A DNA stretch of 9,003 bases. Origin: Burkholderiaceae bacterium (GTDB lineage Bacteria; Pseudomonadota; Gammaproteobacteria; Burkholderiales; Burkholderiaceae_C). The stretch is taken from positions 1 to 9,003 of the forward strand of contig JANREF010000343.1 of NCBI GenBank assembly GCA_030726195.1, written 5' to 3'. Position numbers and translations under genes: made by a program. The notes below the pieces were generated by a model. The model did not search any database. It was not told the origin of the DNA and saw only the letters and a list, made by a program, of their open reading frames with translations. Shown here in pieces: positions 5,934 through 9,003 of this stretch; position 1 is the first letter of the stretch; each line of letters opens with the position of its first letter.

Positions 5934-7443
5934 GGGTCACCTCTTGCTCATTCCACAAGCCCGACATCCACGCGCCAACCGTCTGCACCGTGGCCTGGGC
6001 ACGTGGCAACGAGGGGGACACACGCCCTTTTGCAATGACCAATAAACGGTCGCTTAATTCAAACAATTCGTCCAACTCCTCGCTGATGAGCAACACAGCG
6101 CAACCCGCATCACGCAGGGCCAAAATGGCCGTGCGTATTTGTGCGGCGGCCCCCACGTCCACCCCCCAAGTGGGCTGACTCACGATGAGCAGCTTGGGGT
6201 TGGCGCCAATTTCGCGCCCCACAATAAACTTTTGCAAATTGCCGCCCGACAGCGACTGCGCGGCCGCCTTGGGCCCGCCCGCCTTCACGCCAAAGCTGCG
6301 AATGATCTGACGCGCCTGCTCGGCCAAGGTGCGCCCATTGATCCAGCCGCCGCGCCCCAAGGACTCCTCCCGGGTGAGCAACAAGTTGTGCGCCAAGTCA
6401 ATTGCGGGCACCGCGCCGCGCCCCAAGCGCTCTTCCGGTACCAGGTGCACGCCCAGTTCACGCCGCTGCATGGGCGGCAACTGCGACATGCTCACGCCCG
6501 ACAAGCTGATGCCCGTGCTGATGGTGCGCCCATCTTCGCCAGACAAAGCACGCACCAGCTCGGCTTGACCGTTGCCAGACACGCCTGCAATGCCCACGAT
6601 TTCACCAGCGCGCACCTCAAAATTAATGTCTTGTAAATGCGTACCGAAATGGTCTTGGGCAGGCAAGCTCAAGTGCTGGACATGCAGCACCACCGCACCG
6701 TCCTTGTGTGCGCGTGGCGGCAAGGCTGGCGGCTCGGCCCCAATCATGAGGCGACTCAAGGACTCGTTGGTTTCTGCTTGCGGGTTGCACACGCCCGTGA
6801 CCTTGCCGCCGCGCAACACGGTGCACGCCGTGCACAGTTCGCGAATTTCGTGCAACTTGTGGCTGATGTACAAAATGCTGCAGCCCTCGGCGGCCAGCTT
6901 GCGCAGCACCACAAACAACTTGGTCACGGCCTGTGGCGTGAGCACTGATGTGGGCTCATCCAAAATAAGCAGCTTGGGGTTGGTGAGCAAGGCGCGAATG
7001 ATTTCAACGCGCTGCATCTCGCCAACACTGAGGGTATGCACGGGGCGGTTGGGGTCTATGTCCAGTCCATAGGCCGAGGCCTTGTCCACAATGGCTTGGC
7101 GCACTTGGGCCAAACTCAACTTGGCATCCAAACCCAGCCACACGTTTTCAGCCACGCTGATCGTGTCAAACAAACTGAAGTGCTGAAACACCATGGCAAT
7201 GCCCAAGGCGCGCGCTTCTTGCGGGTCGTTGATATGAACGGTTTGCCCCTGGAACTTGATGGTGCCCGCATCCGGTTTGACCGCACCGTAAATGATTTTC
7301 ATCAACGTGGACTTGCCAGCACCGTTTTCGCCCAACACCGCATGAATTTCACCCGCATTCACCCGTATCGAGACATCGTCGTTGGCCACCACCGCCGGGT
7401 AGCGCTTGGTGATACCAGTGAGTTCTAGTTGTGGTGTGGACAT
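5926..7443 (-). CDS. ABC transporter ATP-binding protein with two nucleotide-binding domains
   Basis: A 505-residue cytoplasmic ATPase with two fused ABC domains, as in sugar and nucleoside importers (RbsA/NupO/YufO type). Domain 1 (about 1-240) is complete: Walker A GENGAGKST (38-46), Q-loop Q87, signature LSVGE (138-142), Walker B LLILDE (158-163) and switch H195. Domain 2 (about 250-505) has a degenerate Walker A, GVSGNGQAE (287-295), without GK[ST]. It retains a signature LSGGN (398-402) but has Q423 where the catalytic Glu would be (LLIVSQPTWGVDVG) and SEE in place of the switch His. A hydrolysis-poor second half is common in this family, so this is not a broken gene. The ATG at 7443 fits the family N-terminus. 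The frame stays open to a TTG at 7578, but those residues have no family counterpart. No good Shine-Dalgarno precedes the ATG, which is odd. It begins the overlapping ATPase-permease-permease block. Confidence 0.94.
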   Translation of the reverse strand: MSTPQLELTGITKRYPAVVANDDVSIRVNAGEIHAVLGENGAGKSTLMKIIYGAVKPDAGTIKFQGQTVHINDPQEARALGIAMVFQHFSLFDTISVAENVWLGLDAKLSLAQVRQAIVDKASAYGLDIDPNRPVHTLSVGEMQRVEIIRALLTNPKLLILDEPTSVLTPQAVTKLFVVLRKLAAEGCSILYISHKLHEIRELCTACTVLRGGKVTGVCNPQAETNESLSRLMIGAEPPALPPRAHKDGAVVLHVQHLSLPAQDHFGTHLQDINFEVRAGEIVGIAGVSGNGQAELVRALSGEDGRTISTGISLSGVSMSQLPPMQRRELGVHLVPEERLGRGAVPAIDLAHNLLLTREESLGRGGWINGRTLAEQARQIIRSFGVKAGGPKAAAQSLSGGNLQKFIVGREIGANPKLLIVSQPTWGVDVGAAAQIRTAILALRDAGCAVLLISEELDELFELSDRLLVIAKGRVSPSLPRAQATVQTVGAWMSGLWNEQEVTHA

Positions 7444-7664
7444 GGGCAGCACGCAATGTAATAGCGGTCGGTTGTAGTTCAGGCTGAAAAAAGGTCTGTC
7501 AACAGCGGGCGACGTCGCTCGGGCACGAGCGAACACCCGATTATCAGCCACGGTTTTTACCACGCTCAGCGCGCGCAACCCCAGCGTAGCAACGTCGCGG
7601 ACACAGGGTAAACCCCTGCATCATGCCCGACTCTATCGTCCGACCAGACACCCCACGCCAATGA
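7444..7664 (-). promoter_or_regulatory. Gap between glycerate kinase and transporter genes, possible promoter region
   Basis: A 221-nt stretch without a supportable gene. On the coding strand it holds a small hairpin CAGGG-GTTTA-CCCTG (7618-7604), a -10-like GATAAT (7545-7540) without a good -35, the inverted repeat at 7532-7515, and a perfect -35-like TTGACA (7502-7497) whose best-spaced -10 (AACTAC, 7479-7474) is weak. No terminator with a T-tract follows the kinase stop codon. The stretch is probably where transporter transcription is controlled, but the exact promoter is not determined, and read-through from the kinase is also possible. Confidence 0.4.
7515..7532. repeat. Inverted repeat upstream of the transporter genes
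   Basis: TCGCTCG (7515-7521) and CGAGCGA (7526-7532) are perfect inverted copies separated by four bases. The dyad lies about 13 nt upstream of TTGACA and directly downstream of the GATAAT hexamer in the coding direction. It could be an operator or a 7-bp RNA hairpin with a tetraloop. No T-tract follows closely, so it is not a typical terminator. Confidence 0.55.
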
Positions 7665-9003
7665 CTACAACGGTGACGGCAACACCAACAAGGCCCTGAA
7701 ATCGTTCACATTGGTGTGGGTTGGCCCCGTGACCACCAAGCCTTGGGCGGCCTCAAAGTAGCTGTAGCCGTCGTTTCTAAACAGGCAGTCGGCCAAATCG
7801 GCGCCGCCTGCTGTGGCATCGCGCAGCGTGGTGGGCGTGACCACCGCACCAGCGTTGGTTTGCACGCCGTCAATGCCGTCGGTATCGGCAGCCAAACCCC
7901 ACACGGTGGCTGCGCCACCCAAGCCCTGGGCTAGCCCCATGCAAAATTCAGCAGCTCGTCCACCGCGCCCACGCGGCAAGCCTGCGGCTGTTGTGGCGGT
8001 GTTGATGGTGACCGTGGTTTCGCCGCCACTCAACAGCACACACGGCGGCGTAAATGCGCCCTGCCCCAAGGCTGCCGCTTTGGCCATGGCCGCGTGCACT
8101 TTACCCACCTCGCGCGACTCTCCCTCCATGTCATCGGCCAGCACATACGTGGCAATGCCAGCCTCGCGCGCAACTTGTGCGGCTGCAGCTAGGGACTGCC
8201 CGGGCGTGGCGATCAGGTGCACCCGCTGGTTGGCAAACACAGCATCACCGGGTTTAGGCGTTTCAAGCTCGCCACTGTCCAGTGCCTGCCACACAGCGCT
8301 GGGCAGATCAATGTTCAAGCGGCGCAAGATGGCAGCGGCTTGCGCGCACGTGGTGTCATCGGGCACGGTGGGGCCACTGGCAATCACGCCGATATCGTCA
8401 CCGGGCACGTCACTGATGGCGATGGTCACCACCTGCGCAGCTGCACACGCGAGCGCCAAACGCCCGCCTTTGATGCGCGACAAGTGCTTGCGCACACAGT
8501 TCATCTCGGCAATGCCTGCACCGCTGTTGAGCAAGGCTGTGTTGATGCGTTGCTTGTCTGCCAAGTCCAAACCTTCACACGGCAGCGTGAGCAGCGACGA
8601 GCCGCCACCCGATATCAAGCAAATCACCACATCGTGCTCGGTGGCAGTCTGCGCCAGCGCCAACATGCGCGTGGCCGCATCCATGCCGGCCTGATCGGGC
8701 ACGGGGTGTGCAGCTTCTACCAACTCAATGCGAGACGGCACACCAACGGGGCGCGTTGGAATATGGTCGTAGCGTGTGATCACCAAGCCACTGAGCGGCG
8801 CATCCGCAGGCCACATGGCCTCGAGGGCGTGCACCATTGCACCCGCGGCCTTGCCCGCGCCCACCACCAAGGTGCGTCCCTGCGGCGATGCTGGCGGCCT
8901 GGGCAGAACGCCTTGCATGTTGCCCGCAGGCTGCGCACGGGCCACTGCGGCATCGAACAAGGCGCGTAAAAACGCAGTGGGCTGCGTGGTGTAGTCGGGT
9001 AAC
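7665..9003 (-). CDS. gckA: Glycerate 2-kinase, MOFRL family (5' end beyond window)
   Basis: The open frame runs off the right edge. The 445 visible residues cover nearly the whole protein, since the family is usually about 420-450 long, so only a few N-terminal residues are missing. A TTG at 8960 lies inside the conserved FLRALFDAAVARAQ helix and is not the start. This cytosolic enzyme phosphorylates D-glycerate to 2-phosphoglycerate; older annotations call it TtuD or hydroxypyruvate reductase. Visible motifs, numbered on the fragment: VVGAGKAAGAM (46-56), LISGGGSSLL (129-138), NCVRKHLSRIKGGRLA (168-183), ISDVPGDD (196-203) and ASGPTVPDD (208-216). The C-terminal MOFRL domain shows LSGGETTV (324-331), GRGGRAAEF (345-353), ADTDGIDG (372-379) and TGPTHTNVND (425-434). 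A 221-nt gap separates it from the transporter genes, so sharing an operon with them is uncertain. It could serve glyoxylate from purine breakdown through tartronate semialdehyde, or another glycerate route. Confidence 0.93.
   Translation of the reverse strand, partial: LPDYTTQPTAFLRALFDAAVARAQPAGNMQGVLPRPPASPQGRTLVVGAGKAAGAMVHALEAMWPADAPLSGLVITRYDHIPTRPVGVPSRIELVEAAHPVPDQAGMDAATRMLALAQTATEHDVVICLISGGGSSLLTLPCEGLDLADKQRINTALLNSGAGIAEMNCVRKHLSRIKGGRLALACAAAQVVTIAISDVPGDDIGVIASGPTVPDDTTCAQAAAILRRLNIDLPSAVWQALDSGELETPKPGDAVFANQRVHLIATPGQSLAAAAQVAREAGIATYVLADDMEGESREVGKVHAAMAKAAALGQGAFTPPCVLLSGGETTVTINTATTAAGLPRGRGGRAAEFCMGLAQGLGGAATVWGLAADTDGIDGVQTNAGAVVTPTTLRDATAGGADLADCLFRNDGYSYFEAAQGLVVTGPTHTNVNDFRALLVLPSPL

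Noticed and set aside
5259..6038. Plus-strand open frame of 259 codons opposite the permease and ATPase genes
   Set aside because: Its translation is rich in His, Gln and Arg with no recognisable domain, and the opposite strand encodes conserved transporter motifs across the same stretch.
5926..6700. Second nucleotide-binding domain of the ATPase as a degraded pseudogene domain
   Set aside because: Loss of Walker A lysine and catalytic Glu in the second half is common in this importer family, the frame is intact, and the signature motif is kept.
7444..7578. N-terminal extension of the ABC ATPase to a TTG at 7578
   Set aside because: The extra 45 residues resemble no ABC domain, and MSTPQLELTGITKRYPAV is a normal family N-terminus. 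The lack of a Shine-Dalgarno at 7443 leaves slight doubt.
7813..8694. Long plus-strand open frame of 293 codons, and another at 8217-8969, opposite the glycerate kinase
   Set aside because: Both are antisense to a gene with clear family motifs along its whole length. Their translations are low-complexity or unfamiliar, as expected for shadow frames in GC-rich DNA.

Overview
The window looks like chromosomal DNA of a betaproteobacterium, most likely a Burkholderiales/Comamonadaceae-type freshwater or soil organism. The grounds are a GC content near 60% (judged by eye), a Dcd N-terminus that reads like Burkholderiales proteins, and the transporter and deaminase sequence types. No genus can be named from this sequence alone. 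All eight genes lie on the minus strand, so transcription runs from right to left. There is no sign of mobile DNA, tRNA, rRNA, CRISPR or phage, and nothing convincing is encoded on the plus strand.

In transcription order the layout is as follows. A MOFRL-type glycerate 2-kinase runs in from the right edge and lacks only its first few codons (9003-7665). A 221-nt gap with a hairpin and weak promoter-like elements follows (7664-7444). Next come a double-domain ABC ATPase (7443-5926) and two inner-membrane permeases (5933-4872 and 4875-3958), joined by 8-nt and 4-nt overlaps. A 128-nt AT-rich leader with a threefold 9-bp tandem repeat (3957-3830) precedes a BMP-family substrate-binding lipoprotein (3829-2693). 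A textbook intrinsic terminator (2652-2617) sits between this gene and an adenine-type deaminase of the adenosine deaminase family (2593-1541). That gene overlaps guanine deaminase (1548-169), and only 7 nt later dCTP deaminase begins (161 to the left edge, partial).

Taken together, the central seven genes read as a nucleobase uptake and deamination module. A BMP-type ABC importer (lipoprotein, two permeases, one fused ATPase) would bring in purine bases or nucleosides. Adenine deaminase would make hypoxanthine and guanine deaminase would make xanthine, each releasing ammonia. The downstream products would feed xanthine oxidation and ureide breakdown encoded elsewhere. The glycerate kinase could serve the end of the glyoxylate/tartronate-semialdehyde branch of that pathway, but it also works in other glycerate pathways, so its link is only suggestive. 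The last gene, dcd, belongs to pyrimidine deoxynucleotide synthesis, and its ribosome binding site overlaps the guaD stop codon.

I see no wholly new system. The points worth a second look are the terminator inside the cluster, the repeat-bearing leader before the binding-protein gene, the adenine rather than adenosine signature of the first deaminase, and the coupling of dcd to guaD.
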